Shown here: positions 13,404 through 24,335 of the stretch, one piece after another
Numbering within the stretch: the first letter of the stretch is position 1
How the letters are laid out: every line of letters begins with the position of its first letter
Assembly (NCBI GenBank): GCA_947650365.1
Contig: OX393551.1
Span: forward strand, 8,283,041-8,347,040
DNA: 64,000 bases
Direction: 5' to 3'
DNA from: Chamaelirium japonicum
Lineage: Eukaryota > Streptophyta > Magnoliopsida > Liliales > Melanthiaceae
Program-made: the position numbers and the translations under genes
Notes under the pieces: generated by a model
The model's database searches: none
Told to the model about the DNA's origin: nothing
Seen by the model: only the letters and a program-made list of their open reading frames with translations

Positions 13404-15040
13404 GCTTTCTCTCTGATCGCCATTTTTTTTTTTTCGTTTTTCGCCGAGCATAGGAGGGAGGGGAGCGGACTCAGTGGAGCAGGGGAAGAGGGTGTGGGGG
13501 GGACGGCGAGATCCAGGTCGAAGGGGGAATTATCGGCCCTTCCTCTTACGCATCCACCGGCTACGACCAACGTCCACACCCCGCTCTCTCTGTTTTTTTC
13601 TGAAAGACATAGCAATTTGCTTATTATTGTGTTTAGGTTTTTGTTTTTTTTAAAAAAAATTGGGTTTCATACATTTGGGTTTCCTCTCCTTTGTTTTTTA
13701 TGAAAACAGATCTACAATTTCTTATCTTTGGTTTCGGGTTAGTGCCGACCATGCCAGATGATTGATCTCTGATTTATTTTTTAAAACTATTTCTTCCTCT
13801 GTTTTTTTTTTCTATCTTTGTTTGTAATTTTTTTAACGTCCAGTCACAGATAATTTTACAGTGTAATCTGATTGTTCCTCTTTTTTCTTTAACAATATCT
13901 TCCTTTGTATTTTTTATCTGAAAATAGATAGTTCATTGTTTTTTTCTCTGTTTGCAAAAGAACAAAGGAAACTGTGTGTCATAATGTCGCTCTTCACATT
14001 TTTTCAAAAAAACAATGGTTTTGATTGATCAGGTTTTTAAAGTGTTTTGATTATCAGGTTTTACAATGTTTTGATTGATTAGGTTTTTTATAATGTAGCA
14101 TCAACATTGAGTTATGAAAAATAGAGCCTTTTTTTTTTCTTATTTTTTCTGTAGAGAGAGAGGGCAGGCCCCAACCCGGCCTAGACCGACGAGCACTCCG
14201 AAGAGCCCAGCTCCGACCTGCGAGCACCTCGAGCAGGTTAATCTCACTCATTCCCGGTTGGCGGGCGATGACGGGAACCCTTAACTCCAATCAGATTGCT
14301 GGTAGTGGTGGTCGCCGAAGGTTTGGGCCCAATTGCAGGTAGTCGCCGGAGGTCTGGTCCTGATTACAGGTGGTCGCCGAAGGACCGATGCGGGTATTGC
14401 CCCCTGTTTTTTTTTTCCCTTCTTTCATCTGCTGCTGGTTGTTTGATTTTTATTTATTTTTTATTGTTGTTATTTTGGTTTTGAAGGCAAAGATCAGATA
14501 AGGAGATGAGTTAGGGAGAGAAAGAGGAAGGTGAGTGATAGAGAGGGAGGAAGGAAAGGGAATTGGTTCTTTTTATGTTCTATTTTTTCCAGTCTCTACC
14601 CTCACTGGCGGCCGGCCCCTCGCTCTCTGCCCTACTGACTGTTCAGCATCCTATTAGTTGATTGAAATGCTTAAATGCAGGGGTTTGAGAGAGATGCTTT
14701 TTAAATTGAATTATTATTCTAGAATCTGATGGGTATGTTTTATCAAGCATAACCTACTAAGTTTTATTTTTTCATTTTCAGGTATCCGTAGTTCATCGAG
14801 CACCCTTGGTCGGTACCCGTATTCGAAGATAGGGTGAGAAGATGACGTGATGCCTGCTGCCACTCCCGAATCATCTCCGCTGTCACCAACACTTGGTGTC
14901 ATTTAAAATTCCTGATTTTTTCCCCTTAAAATTCATTTGGTTTTCTATCTCTCTCTCTCTCATGGGGTTTCTGATTCTCTGTTTCTTTTTTTTCTTTTTG
15001 GTTGACTGATGCTCTGTTTCTAATTTTTTATTTTTTCAGG

Positions 15041-15111
15041 CATCTCTCTCTACAAGTATTCATCATATGTGGATTACAGCCCCCCTCTTCACCCATACGA
15101 CCTTGCAATTG
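15041..15111 (+). pseudogene. Exon-like captured fragment
   Basis: A polypyrimidine tract and CAG precede a 71 bp open stretch that ends at GTGAGT. It translates as ISLYKYSSYVDYSPPLHPYD and continues LAIG. I do not recognise the parent gene. A second AG...GGTGAG bounded piece lies near 14782-14830. Both are inside the Helitron, consistent with captured exons, but neither is joined to a long frame. Confidence 0.35.
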
Positions 15112-15166
15112 GGTGAGTTATAAAGGAAGGTGATGGTGGTCAAGGAAGCTAATTTACCACTTGGTA

Positions 15167-15170
<4 letters not shown>

Positions 15171-15250
<80 letters not shown>
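15171..15250. repeat. (CT)n(GT)n compound microsatellite
   Basis: About 20 CT units run directly into about 20 GT units. Confidence 0.95.
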
Positions 15251-15253
<3 letters not shown>

Positions 15254-16558
15254 CTTTAAATTTCAAACTTGGGGACTAAGTTTTTTCTTATTACTAATTT
15301 TAAATTTATGTTAGGATTTATTATTAGATTGAAAAGGTAGATATGGGCATTTGAAAAGCTTCTTAGTGTTGAAGATTAGTTAAACTTCCCATGAGATATA
15401 TATCATGGGAATTAATACAATAATGATATGATTGTAGGAGAAAAACGAAAAGTGGAAGAGATGATAGAACTTGATGGATCCTTGGGCAAGAGTGTTGCTG
15501 TGAGTGCTTGCTAGGGTTTGAAGTTTGAACAAAAATACTTAGGTACATGTAGTTGCTTGCTGGGGTTAGATTTGGTTGGATTTGTCAACATATTGTATTT
15601 CGTTTTCTCTACCATATTGGATTTGGTTGGACAACTATATTGTATACAATATATAGTTTACAACTATATTGTTTACAGATTCAATATTGTATACAAAGCC
15701 TCTACCATATTGGATTTGGTTGGACAAAGAGAGTGGATTTTGTTTTAGCTTGCTTGCTGGGGTTAGATTGTGAGCCTTTTTTTAAAAAAATATACTTATA
15801 TACATGCTTACGTCATTCCCTTCTGTGGAAAATTTTGTCAAGGATGTTGTCAAGGATGCAGATGTATACAATGCAATGTTAATTCGGTATTCTTATATAC
15901 TTATGAACATGTATACCTTGCAGTGTTAATCAGGTAGAAACAATGCAATTTGAACAGCCGGACTAATATTCATTCAGCATTCCTGTTGGTAATTGTTTCT
16001 ATGCCAGTCGGACTGTATGCGATTTGATGTCCAGCATTCCGGTTGGTATACACTGCATTTCGGTTGGCATAGAAACAGCCCTTGCAATTCCGATTGGCAT
16101 AGAAACAGTCTTTGCAATTCCGTTTGGTATACAATGGATTCTGGTTAATCCAATTCGGACCATGAACAATGCTATATGTACCTCCGCTACTACAATGGGG
16201 CCCTTTCAATACTCGCTGATGTGGTGGGACGCCGGTGAACTCATGGGTTTAGAGATAACAATGGTGGTATCTACATACCAACCATTTTACAATGTGTTAC
16301 CTCCATACAATTGGAGCACAATGTAATATTAAGAGAGAGAGAGAGAGAGAAATTACCCATTAAAATTTCGGCGCTTCGATTTGTGATGGGTCGATGTATT
16401 GCTAAAACCGTGATGTCCCAGATCAATTAGCTTTAGTTTTTTTCAATTTGGCTAAGATCATAGTGAGAATTGCTCATGTATATTTTTTTAAGAGATTCAA
16501 TTTTGGTTGTCAGATATTACCCATAAAGATTTTGAGGGTCCGATTCGTGTTGGGTCGA

Positions 16559-16618
16559 TCAGAAACCATAGCCAGGGTAGCTATTTCAATAGCTGCGTGC
16601 AAGATGCCTATACGAACT
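16559..16618 (+). pseudogene. Plastid rpl16 fragment (NUPT)
   Basis: The frame reads ETIARVAISIAACKMPIRT, which matches the conserved C-terminal part of plastid ribosomal protein L16 (family pattern IARKAISIAASKMPIRT). Only about 20 codons remain, so it is non-functional. It is joined directly to a plastid rps4 fragment although the two genes are far apart in plastomes. Identity is by motif recognition from memory. Confidence 0.75.
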
Positions 16619-16682
16619 CGCTTTCATTATGGTCTGACAGAGCGACAATTACTTAGATATGTGCATATCGCTGGAAAAGCCG
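16619..16682 (+). pseudogene. Plastid rps4 fragment (NUPT)
   Basis: The frame [21 protein letters not shown] matches the start of the RNA-binding region of plastid ribosomal protein S4 (family pattern [20 protein letters not shown]). It covers about 21 codons and stops where a CT repeat begins. It continues the rpl16 fragment in the same frame. The junction lies in a short shared TTCATTAT-like stretch, which suggests microhomology joining. Confidence 0.85.
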
Positions 16683-16689
16683 ATGTATT

Positions 16690-16728
<39 letters not shown>

Positions 16729-16857
16729 ATTGTTCTCCCTCGAAATATTGTTGCCAATCTCGAAATTTTTTGTTACCACCTTCAAAACAGTTTCCTCCCT
16801 CCAAATTTTGTCACGCCCTCGCCATATGTACGTGCCGACAGGCACGGGCATTACTAG

Positions 16858-18593
16858 TACTATAAATAAACCCGGGCAATGCCCGAATGTGCTTGATGCA
16901 TGCCATTTGGCAAAGACGACATCACAACTGTTTGAAGAAGTATGAAATCTGAAGTGAGTGTGATTCACTTGTTAGAGAGAGAGAGAGATTAACATCAAAT
17001 GACTATTAAATGGCAATGAATAAAAATTTATCATCTTTATGGTAGGTTTTTAAATGGATTTAAAAGAGAGGTGTGTTCACACACGGAAGAAGAATTCTAG
17101 CTTTTTAAAAGACATCCACGTGTCACAACACGGGAGAGAGGCTTCCATTTTAGTATATACTAGTAAGAAACCCGGTCAATGCCCGAATGTCCTTGATGCA
17201 CGCCATTTGGCAAAGATGACATCTCAACTGTTCGAAGAAGTGTGAAATATGAAGTGAGTCAGATTCACTTGTTAGAGAGAGAGAGAGATTAACATTAAAT
17301 GAAAATTTATCATCTTTATGGTAGGTTTTTAAATGGATTTAAAAGAGAGCCCCGTTCACACACGGAAGAAGAATTCTAGCCTTTAAAAGACGTCCACGTG
17401 TCACAAAACGGGAGAGAGGCTTCCATTTTAGTATATACTAGTAAGAAACCCGGGCAATGCCCGAATGTGCTTGATGCACGCCATTTGGCAAAGACGACAT
17501 CGCAACTGTTCGAAGAAGTATAAAATTTGAAGTGAGTGTGATTCACTTGTCAGAGAGATTAACATCAAATGACTATTAAATGCCATTGAATGAAAATTTA
17601 TCATATTTATGATAGGTTTTAAATAGATTTAAAAGAGAGCCACGTTCACACATGGAAGAAGAATTCTAGCTCTTTAAAAGACGTCCACGTGTCACAACAC
17701 GGGAGCGAGGCTTCCATTTTAGTATAGATACTAGTAAGAAGCCCGGGCAATGCCCGAATGTGCTTGATGCGCGCCATTTGATAAAGACGACATCGCAACT
17801 GTTCGAAGAAGTGTGAAATCTAAAGTGAGTGTGATTCACTTATTAGAGAGAGAGATTAACATCAAATGACCATTAAATGCCAATAAATAAAAATTTATCA
17901 TCTTTGTGGTAGGTTTTTAAATGGATTTAAAAGAAAGCCGCGTTCACACATGGAAGAAGAATTATAACTCATTAAACGACGTCCACGTGTCACTACATGG
18001 GAGAGAGTCTTCCATTTTAGTATATACTAGTAAGAAGCCCGGGCAATGCCCGGATGAACTTGATGCACACCACTTAGCAAAGACATCACAACCGTCCGAA
18101 TAAGTGTACAATCTTGAGAGATTACGATTCACTAATCCAAGTGTGATTCACTTGTTAGAGAGAGAAAAAGATATTACTAATGAATTTTCTAATTTACATC
18201 AATTGATCATTAAATACAATTGTATGGGGTATTTATCATCTTTATATTAGGTTCTTAATGGGATTTATGAGACAACTGCGTTCACACATGAGAGAAGGAT
18301 TTTGGTTCTTTAAAGTGGTCCACTTGTCATAGAACGGAAGAGAGGACTCCATTTTTGTCATCAATGTCCGGATGAGCTTAATGCATGTCATTTGGCACAA
18401 ACGACATCACTTGTTAGAGAGAGATAGTAACATTAAATCCCTTTGAATGAGTATTTATCATCTTTATGGTAGGTTTTTAATAGGATTTAAAAGAGAGCCG
18501 CGTTCACACATAGAAGAAGGGTTCTAGTTCTTTAAAAGACGTCCACGTGTCACAACACGGGAGAGAGGCTTCCGCTTTAGTATATAGTATAGA
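16858..18593 (-). repeat. Tandem array of short Helitrons
   Basis: Units start on the top strand at CTAG positions 17160, 17438, 17731 and 18027. One further leading unit (from 16858, with a mutated CTAG) and one trailing unit (about 18361-18593) complete six. Complete spacings are 278, 293 and 296 bp. Each begins CTAGTAAGAAACCCGGGCAA and ends CCATTTTAGTATA. On the minus strand this reads TCTATACTAAAA...hairpin...CTAG, a Helitron layout, clearest at the 17731 junction. A (GA)n stretch and GACGTCCACGTGTCACAAC lie in each unit. There is no coding capacity. The unit at 18027 is a longer variant matching 9090-9384. Confidence 0.82.
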
Positions 18594-18649
18594 TATAGAT
18601 ATAGATATAGATACAATATCGTATTGTCTTTTTTTTTTGGTATTGCTAA

Positions 18650-18895
18650 AGTCCACACTTTTTTTTTTGGTAAGAACTAGAGGTTTTATTCATGACGTCC
18701 AAGTCTGCTGAAACTCATTATTACAAATCTTACACAGAAGCCTCTCCGAAAACATCAGAGGAAATTTTTCAATGTCCACGATTTTGAAAAGCACAAAGCT
18801 TGGATTTTGGATCACAATCAAAGTACTTAGTAGCATTAGGTAGATCCGACCAGAATCAAACCCGTTGCCTTCGGTGATCCTAACCACTTTTGTAA
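18650..18895 (-). repeat. Retroposon-like repeat with A tail, copy 2
   Basis: On the minus strand the repeat ends ...AATAAAACCTCTAGTTCTTACC followed by a run of A, the look of a LINE or SINE 3' end. The segment around 18715 is the uninterrupted (empty) version of the site where the Copia at 50884-56187 inserted. Confidence 0.55.
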
Positions 18896-20073
18896 TCTAT
18901 ATAACAAGGGACGTCGTTTTCTGCTAATTAGACAAAACAGAACTAAAAAGCTGACTGAGACAAGCTAACTGGACAAAAATAAACCTAATAGATCTAACCA
19001 TTCATTCAAAAATTAACGCACGATCTCTATTTCCCCGTCAATCAACTCCCTCCCCTTGGTTTCAAATCCCAACCCATTTAAATTGAACTAAACCCTTAAA
19101 ATCCGAACCCATTTAAATTGCATTAAACATCTATATAACAAGGGACGTCGGTTTTGTGCTGACTAGACTAAACGAAACTAAAAAACTGATTGGGACAAGC
19201 TGAATGGACAAAAATGAAACGAATAGATCTAACCATTCATTCAAAAATCAATGCACGATCTTTATTTCCCCGTCAACCAACTCCCTCCCTTTGGTTTCAA
19301 GTCCCAGCCCATTTAAACTACACTAAACCCCTAAAATCCTGGCCCATTTAAACTGCAATAAACATGACCGTTCATCCCGTAATCATTGTTCGTATCAACG
19401 ACTATAAACCTGCCCGCTGAAATATCGGCCACCCCAAACCATCAAGTCGATCTCGAGGAATCCATTCGAACAGAGATCTATATAACAAGGGACGTCGGTT
19501 TTGTACTGACTAGACAAAAACAAAACTAAAAAGCTGATTGGGACAAGTTGACTGGAAAAAAATGAAGCGAATAGATCTAACCATTTGTTCAAAAATCAAC
19601 GCACGATCTCTATTCCCCGTCAACCAACTCCCTCCCCTTGGTTTCAAATCGTAACCCATTTAAACTGCACTAAATCCCTAAAATCTCGGCCCATTAAAAC
19701 TGCATTAAACATGATCGTTCATCCCGTGATCGTTGTTCGCATCAATGGCTATAAATTCGCCTATTGAAATTTCGACCGCCCCAAACCATCGGGTTGATCT
19801 CGAGGAATCCGTTCGAACAGAGACAGCTGTGATTGATCGATTATAGAGGGAGGGGGATGGGGAGTTGGTCGCGACGAAGGCACCCGCTTCGTGCCAATCG
19901 GCACGGGCGAGGAAATGGGTGTCCCTATGAATGCCGGTGTTGTTGTCGAAAGTGTTTTGTTGCCGAAGGCGTTCAAGTGTGTTACTGCCGAAGGTGACCC
20001 GTTGCAGTGCCGACATGTGTGTTGCCACCGAAGGCGGCCCGTTGCAGTGCCGACAGGCACGGGCATGCACTAG
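18896..20073 (+). mobile_element. Helitron group, one complete copy (19477-20073)
   Basis: Three starts TCTATATAACAAGGGACG occur at 18896, 19130 and 19477. The first two copies are cut short at 234 and 347 bp. The third runs 597 bp to GTGCCGACAGGCAC, then GGGCATGCACTAG, the same hairpin and end as the 4.1 kb Helitron, so these belong to one family. All copies share GGTTTTGTGCTGACTAGAC near the start. There is no transposase. Confidence 0.75.
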
Positions 20074-20159
20074 TCTATATAACAAGGGACGACGGTTTTG
20101 TGCTGACTAGACAAAAAGGAACCAAATGCTGACTAGACAAAACTCTTGCGCGATCACAG

Positions 20160-20397
20160 TCGTTCCACTCTTCTTTCCCCGATCTCTCTTTCTATCTCTC
20201 TTCCCGGATCTCTCTCTCTCCCCCCTATTTCTCTCTCTTCCCGATTTCTCTCTCTTCCTGATTTTCTCTCTCTCCGTTCGTCTCTCTCTCTCTTTCCGTC
20301 CATCTCTCTCTCTCTCATATATCTCTCTCTCCCCGTCTGTCTCTCTCTCTCTCCGATCTCTCTCGCTCTCTCTTTCCGTCTCTCTCCCTCTTCCCGA

Positions 20398-20439
<42 letters not shown>

Positions 20440-20838
20440 ACGATCTCATTCTCTCTCTCTCTGTGTGTGTCTCTCTCTCTTTCTCTCTCTCTCTTTGTGT
20501 ATCTCTCTCTTTGTCTCTCTCTTCCCGATTTTCTCTCTCTCTTCGTTCGTCTCTCTCTCTCTCTCTTCCCCTCTGTCCCTCCCTCCCTCTCTTCGATCTC
20601 TCTCTCTTTCTCCCCCTTTCTCCCTCCCTCCCTCTCTCCGTCCATCTCTTTCTCTCTCCGATCTCTCTCTCTTCCCGATTTTTTCTCTCTCTCTCTCTCT
20701 TCCCGATTTTTTTTCTCTCTCTCTCTCTCTCCATCCGTCTATCTCTCACCGCATCTCTCTCTTCGCGTCTCCGTTCCACTCTCTCTCTCTCTCTTTCTCC
20801 TGTTTCTCTCTCTTTTTCTCTCTCTCTCTCTCTGTGTT
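20160..20838. repeat. Long imperfect CT-rich tract
   Basis: About 680 bp are almost purely pyrimidine on the top strand, with interspersed TCCCGATT and GTTCGT phrases. Three overlapping Ser/Leu or Arg/Glu frames result from composition and are not genes. Confidence 0.9.
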
Positions 20839-21162
20839 TTTTCAAAACCAGACCGGAAGGCGAACTGAAAAGGCATCCGATTTAGCCCAAATTTGTTCAA
20901 ACTAGTGGTTCAACCATTTGAACCGCATGAAAATATATTTTTCAAAATAGATATATACTAAATTCTTCAATAGCAAGGTTTGATTCCTGGGTTAACATAC
21001 AAATCGGTTTATTCAAAGACTGAACTGAAACATGTTCCGGTCCAAACCGGTTCAACCGCCTAGTACGGTCATACAAACCGGTTTATTCAAAGACTAAACC
21101 GAAACATATTCTGGTTCCGGTCCAAACCGGTTGAACCGCCTGTCCGGTCCGGTTTTCAAAAC
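20830..21162. mobile_element. hAT-like MITE with CCGGTCCGG ends
   Basis: The left end GTGTTTTTTCAAAACCAGAC and the right end CGGTCCGGTTTTCAAAACAC are inverted repeats. The interior repeats CAAACCGGTTTATTCAAAGA twice. It sits between two CT tracts, so a TSD cannot be judged. Confidence 0.5.
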
Positions 21163-21166
21163 ACTA

Positions 21167-21170
<4 letters not shown>

Positions 21171-21234
<64 letters not shown>
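21171..21234. repeat. (CT)n microsatellite
   Basis: About 32 pure CT units. Confidence 0.97.
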
Positions 21235-21236
<2 letters not shown>

Positions 21237-22777
21237 GGTGGTACAAAAACATTGTTATAACCGTGATACCATCTTAGCTGGCATCACGAGTCAATCAGAA
21301 ATGCTAGAGCCAACCCCTCTGTTCACAATAGTCGTTTAAATCAGAAAAGCCGATGGGTGCAGTTCGGGCTGACTGTGATGCATCTGCCACGGTGGCTGCC
21401 ATCGTGTGGCTATGATGCATCCCGAGAGATGCTCAAGTGTTTGTTATTGATCCGTGATAACAACTAAATGATATTATAGTTATATGAAAGATTGGGAACC
21501 CAAATCTTCTGCTGCATTTCTCTTCCCCATCGTTGGGCCCCGAAGTCATAGTTGTCTGTTGCACCCAGACCCGACTGGTGCATCACACTCATCCCAACCG
21601 GTAGGCAAAGGGACGACAGTGATCAGGTACAACCTGGAGCATATGTCGGGGGGCCAATCACATCTGTTTCTTTGCCTGCTGGTTCAGATTGAGTGCGATG
21701 CACGGGTCGGGTATGGGTGCAACGGACGGATGTGACTTGGGAGGCAGACGATGGAGCAGAAGATTTGGATTCGGGGGTTGGGGGCGGGGAGGTGGCTGCC
21801 CGCTTCGTGCCAATCGGAGGGTGTCTTGCCGCCGTAGACGGTCCGTTACATTGCTGACAGGCGGCGGCTCGTTACAGTGCCGAAAGGCATGGGCACTCAA
21901 ATGACGTCGGCGCGTCGTTAAAAGCAACAGGGGGGATGAGGAGTGATGAGGCTTCAAATGAAGTTGCTGAAAGCAGCACAGATGAGTTGACCGGAGTGTA
22001 ATAAGAATATGTCCATCACTTTGGAAATTTGTGAGGGGGCCCATCCGTTAGTACGTAGTCTCTACTTGGTTGTGTTGGCCCGTGTGAATGCATTTTATGG
22101 TGGAGATTTTTCTGAAAAAAACGACATTAGGGTTTGCACATGTGAACGCATCTTTATGGTGTGGATGCTTTACAACAAGGACGACATTAGGGTTTGCAAA
22201 TATCTAAGAAATGTCATGGCAAGGAGGATGAGTGATGTGTCATCCCGATGGCCTCAATAATCTGAAACCGTCCAAACAGACGAAACTAACAGGTGTCCAT
22301 GGCAGTCCCGAACTACAAAGTTCGGGGCGTCTAAGTTAAGAACTTTATTTTGGAAGACTCTTAGTCCCATTGACGGGGACCCACTGGGGTATATGTAGTA
22401 TAGTGTTTTGGATACCTTTAAACAAAATAATTACAAAATAGTCCCTACTAAGTAGTGACTAGTCTCCACTTGGGGGATGCAATCACTCCAAAGAGGTGAA
22501 CATCCAGCCCAGGATCATTTTGGGGTGAGCACATCGGACGGCTCCCCACAACTAGCAAACATTTGCTGAGGAGTGATTCGATGGGGAACCGTCCGATGTA
22601 ATCACTACTCCAAAAGGTGAATGCATCCGACGGCTCCCAATAATAGCGAAGACTCTTAGACTCGGAGGAAGCTTCTCGTGGCCTAACCATTGACTGGGAC
22701 CCACTGGGGCATCTATAGTATAGTGCTCGGGATACCTTTAAAAACACCCTAATTACAAATAGCCCCCGCCGAGTAGT

Positions 22778-22900
22778 GACTCCTCTCCACGTACGGAACT
22801 TATGGAGCGTTTGTTAGTTGTTGAGAGTCATCTGATTCAATGTCGTGATTGCATCGGACGACTCTCAACAACTAACGAACATTCCTTAAGTAGAGGAGTC
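22778..22900. repeat. Imperfect palindrome upstream of HIPP A
   Basis: The left arm (GACTCCTCTCC ... GTTAGTTGTTGAGAGTC) pairs with the right arm (GACTCTCAACAACTAAC ... GAGGAGTC). Arms are about 55 bp with a short loop. The same structure, better conserved, is in copy B at 56779-56907. Confidence 0.8.
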
Positions 22901-23011
22901 AGAACTCTAATCACTTAGTAAACGTGCTAGTTGTGGGGAGCCATCTGATACCATCACCCCAAAAGATGAATGCATCGAACGGTTTCCAACAACTAGCTAA
23001 GGTTCACTAAG

Positions 23012-23013
<2 letters not shown>

Positions 23014-23054
<41 letters not shown>
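23014..23054. repeat. (GA)n microsatellite
   Basis: About 20 GA units in the HIPP A upstream region. The equivalent tract in copy B is longer (56954-57028). Confidence 0.95.
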
Positions 23055-23056
<2 letters not shown>

Positions 23057-23060
23057 CCAT

Positions 23061-23478
23061 TAGGGGTGGCAATCCTTGACCCAACCCAAACCCGATCCGA
23101 AGTTAGCAGGTTTGGGTTTGTCCTAAACGGGTTCGGATCATAAACGGGTCGACTCGAGTTTTTAATGGGTCGGATTCGGATTTGTACTTATTACCCGACT
23201 TGGCCCGTTTACCAAATGGGTCGTGTCAACCGACCCGACCCAATCCGACCTGTCTTAACCCAACCCGATAGGTTTACATGGGTTCTGTTGACCCAACCCG
23301 ACCCAACCTGTTTAGTAAACGGGTTAGACGAGTTGGGTCGGGTCAACCTGATTATTAGACGGGTCGGGTTTGGGTTTATGTTTTTAACCCGATTATTAAA
23401 CGGGTCGGGTTTAAATCGGGTGTTTTGCCCTTATACCTATGTCTCAACCCGACCCGAACCGACCCATTGCCACCCCTA
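23061..23478. mobile_element. hAT-type MITE (perfect TSD AGTCCCAT)
   Basis: The ends TAGGGGTGGCAAT and ATTGCCACCCCTA are flanked by the exact 8 bp duplication AGTCCCAT (23053-23060 and 23479-23486). The interior consists of GGGTCGGGTT-type repeats in both orientations. It is absent from duplication copy B, so it inserted into the HIPP A upstream region after duplication or was lost from B. Confidence 0.92.
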
Positions 23479-23675
23479 AGTCCCATCTTGAGTTCCTTAG
23501 CATTTTCCTAAGACAAAGGACTCCCCCAAAGCCAAGTCTCTTCTAAAACAAAGGACTTCCCCGGTCCATGGGGGGGGGAAATTTCAACAATGACGGCTGT
23601 TGTACTCCTGCGCTGTGCTTGCTAATCAGCACTCTCTCTCTTTCTATTTGTGTGAGGTAAAGGTCTCTCTCTCTC

Positions 23676-23690
23676 TATATATATATATAA
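23676..23690 (+). promoter_or_regulatory. Candidate TATA region of HIPP A
   Basis: TATATATATATATAAG lies about 95 bp upstream of the proposed start codon, after a CT stretch. Copy B lacks this segment. It is a sequence-only guess. Confidence 0.3.
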
Positions 23691-23780
23691 GGGGGAGCAA
23701 ACTCATAACCCTCTGCCAAGATTAGCACAAAGGACTCCCCCAGTTGTAGTTGTATCAAGGCCAACTGTTCCATCCAAAAG

Positions 23781-24335
23781 ATGGGAAAGGTGGGTTGTTT
23801 ACTTAACTTGCTTCCATCTATCACTAATAAGTAGCAGTAGAGAGTAGAGTAATTCTGAAAGATCAGACTCCCCAACTATTGCTTTATTTGCAGCAAAGGA
23901 TAGTGGTGAAGGTGTGGATGGGCAGCACGAAGAGGCACTCCAAGGCGCTGAAGATAGCCGTTGGATTGCCCGGTAATCATTCCTTTACTGCTGTCCTCAG
24001 CCTATGATTGGTCGGTTAATTGGTCTGTCATATTATCCGTCTCAGGTGTCCTCTCGGCGGCGTTGGAAGGGAACGAGCGGGACCAGATCGTGGTGGTCGG
24101 AGAAAGGGTCGATTCCATCGCCCTGACGATAATGCTTCGGAAGCATATGGGGTTTGCGGAGCTGGTGAGGGTGGAGCCAGTCGACGAGAAGAAAGAGAAG
24201 AAGGACGAGGGCGGCGAGGCCAAGAGCATGGTGCCGTCGGTGGTCTGTCCGTATCATGGGATAGTCGTGCTGCCGCACGTGTGCGAGATCCAGCAGGGGC
24301 AGGGCAACAACTATGACCCTTGCCGCATCATGTAG
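23781..24335 (+). CDS. HIPP-type HMA-domain protein, copy A (farnesylation box CRIM)
   Basis: Three exons (23781-23789, 23894-23972, 24046-24335) encode 125 residues. Exon 1 is only ATG GGA AAG. Both introns are GT...AG and about 73-104 bp, the structure usual for short HIPP genes. Residues 4-70 form an HMA fold (RIVVKVWMGSTKRHSKALKI, later DQIVVVGERVDSIALT and GFAELVRVEPVDEKKEKKDE). The metal-binding CxxC of classical HMA domains is absent, as in the HIPP subgroup without CxxC. The C-terminus is CRIM, a CaaX box whose final Met favours farnesylation and hence membrane attachment. Such proteins are linked to metal handling and defence or stress responses; the role here is unknown. A second copy is at 57144. 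Confidence 0.85.

Larger units (their letters stand above)
12720..16857 (+). mobile_element. 4.1 kb non-autonomous Helitron
   Basis: The element starts TCTATATAATAAGC and ends with a perfect six-pair hairpin (CGTGCC, loop GACA, GGCACG) followed by GCATTACTAG, the standard Helitron 3' end. It sits between A (12719) and T (16858) with no target duplication. Removing it restores AGTATATACTA...AAACCC, which is the junction seen between neighbouring short-Helitron units at 17155-17170. No Rep/helicase is present, so it is non-autonomous. Inside are CT microsatellites, GC-rich gene-like stretches (13079-13350, 13440-13560, 14150-14390), exon-like pieces and plastid-derived DNA, as expected of a gene-fragment-capturing Helitron. 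Confidence 0.88.
20074..21890 (+). mobile_element. Possible fourth Helitron copy, CT-filled
   Basis: TCTATATAACAAGGGACGAC begins directly after the previous copy's CTAG. After about 80 bp the sequence turns into CT-rich DNA. A decayed end (GTGCCGAAAGGCATGGGCAC) lies near 21876-21895, but no intact CTAG follows it. The 3' border is uncertain. Confidence 0.4.

Noticed and set aside
12826-13703. 196- and 194-codon frames in the Helitron
   Set aside because: Each spans CT microsatellites and has no domain. The GC-rich parts may be captured exons, but not these frames as genes.
20126-20905. Long Ser/Leu-rich and Arg/Glu-rich reading frames (up to 259 codons)
   Set aside because: They run through nearly pure CT repeats in several frames and on both strands. 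Composition alone explains the lack of stops.
24002-24278. Minus-strand and alternative-frame ORFs over the HIPP exons
   Set aside because: They are shadows of the HIPP exon 3, whose splice structure and family match are clear on the plus strand.
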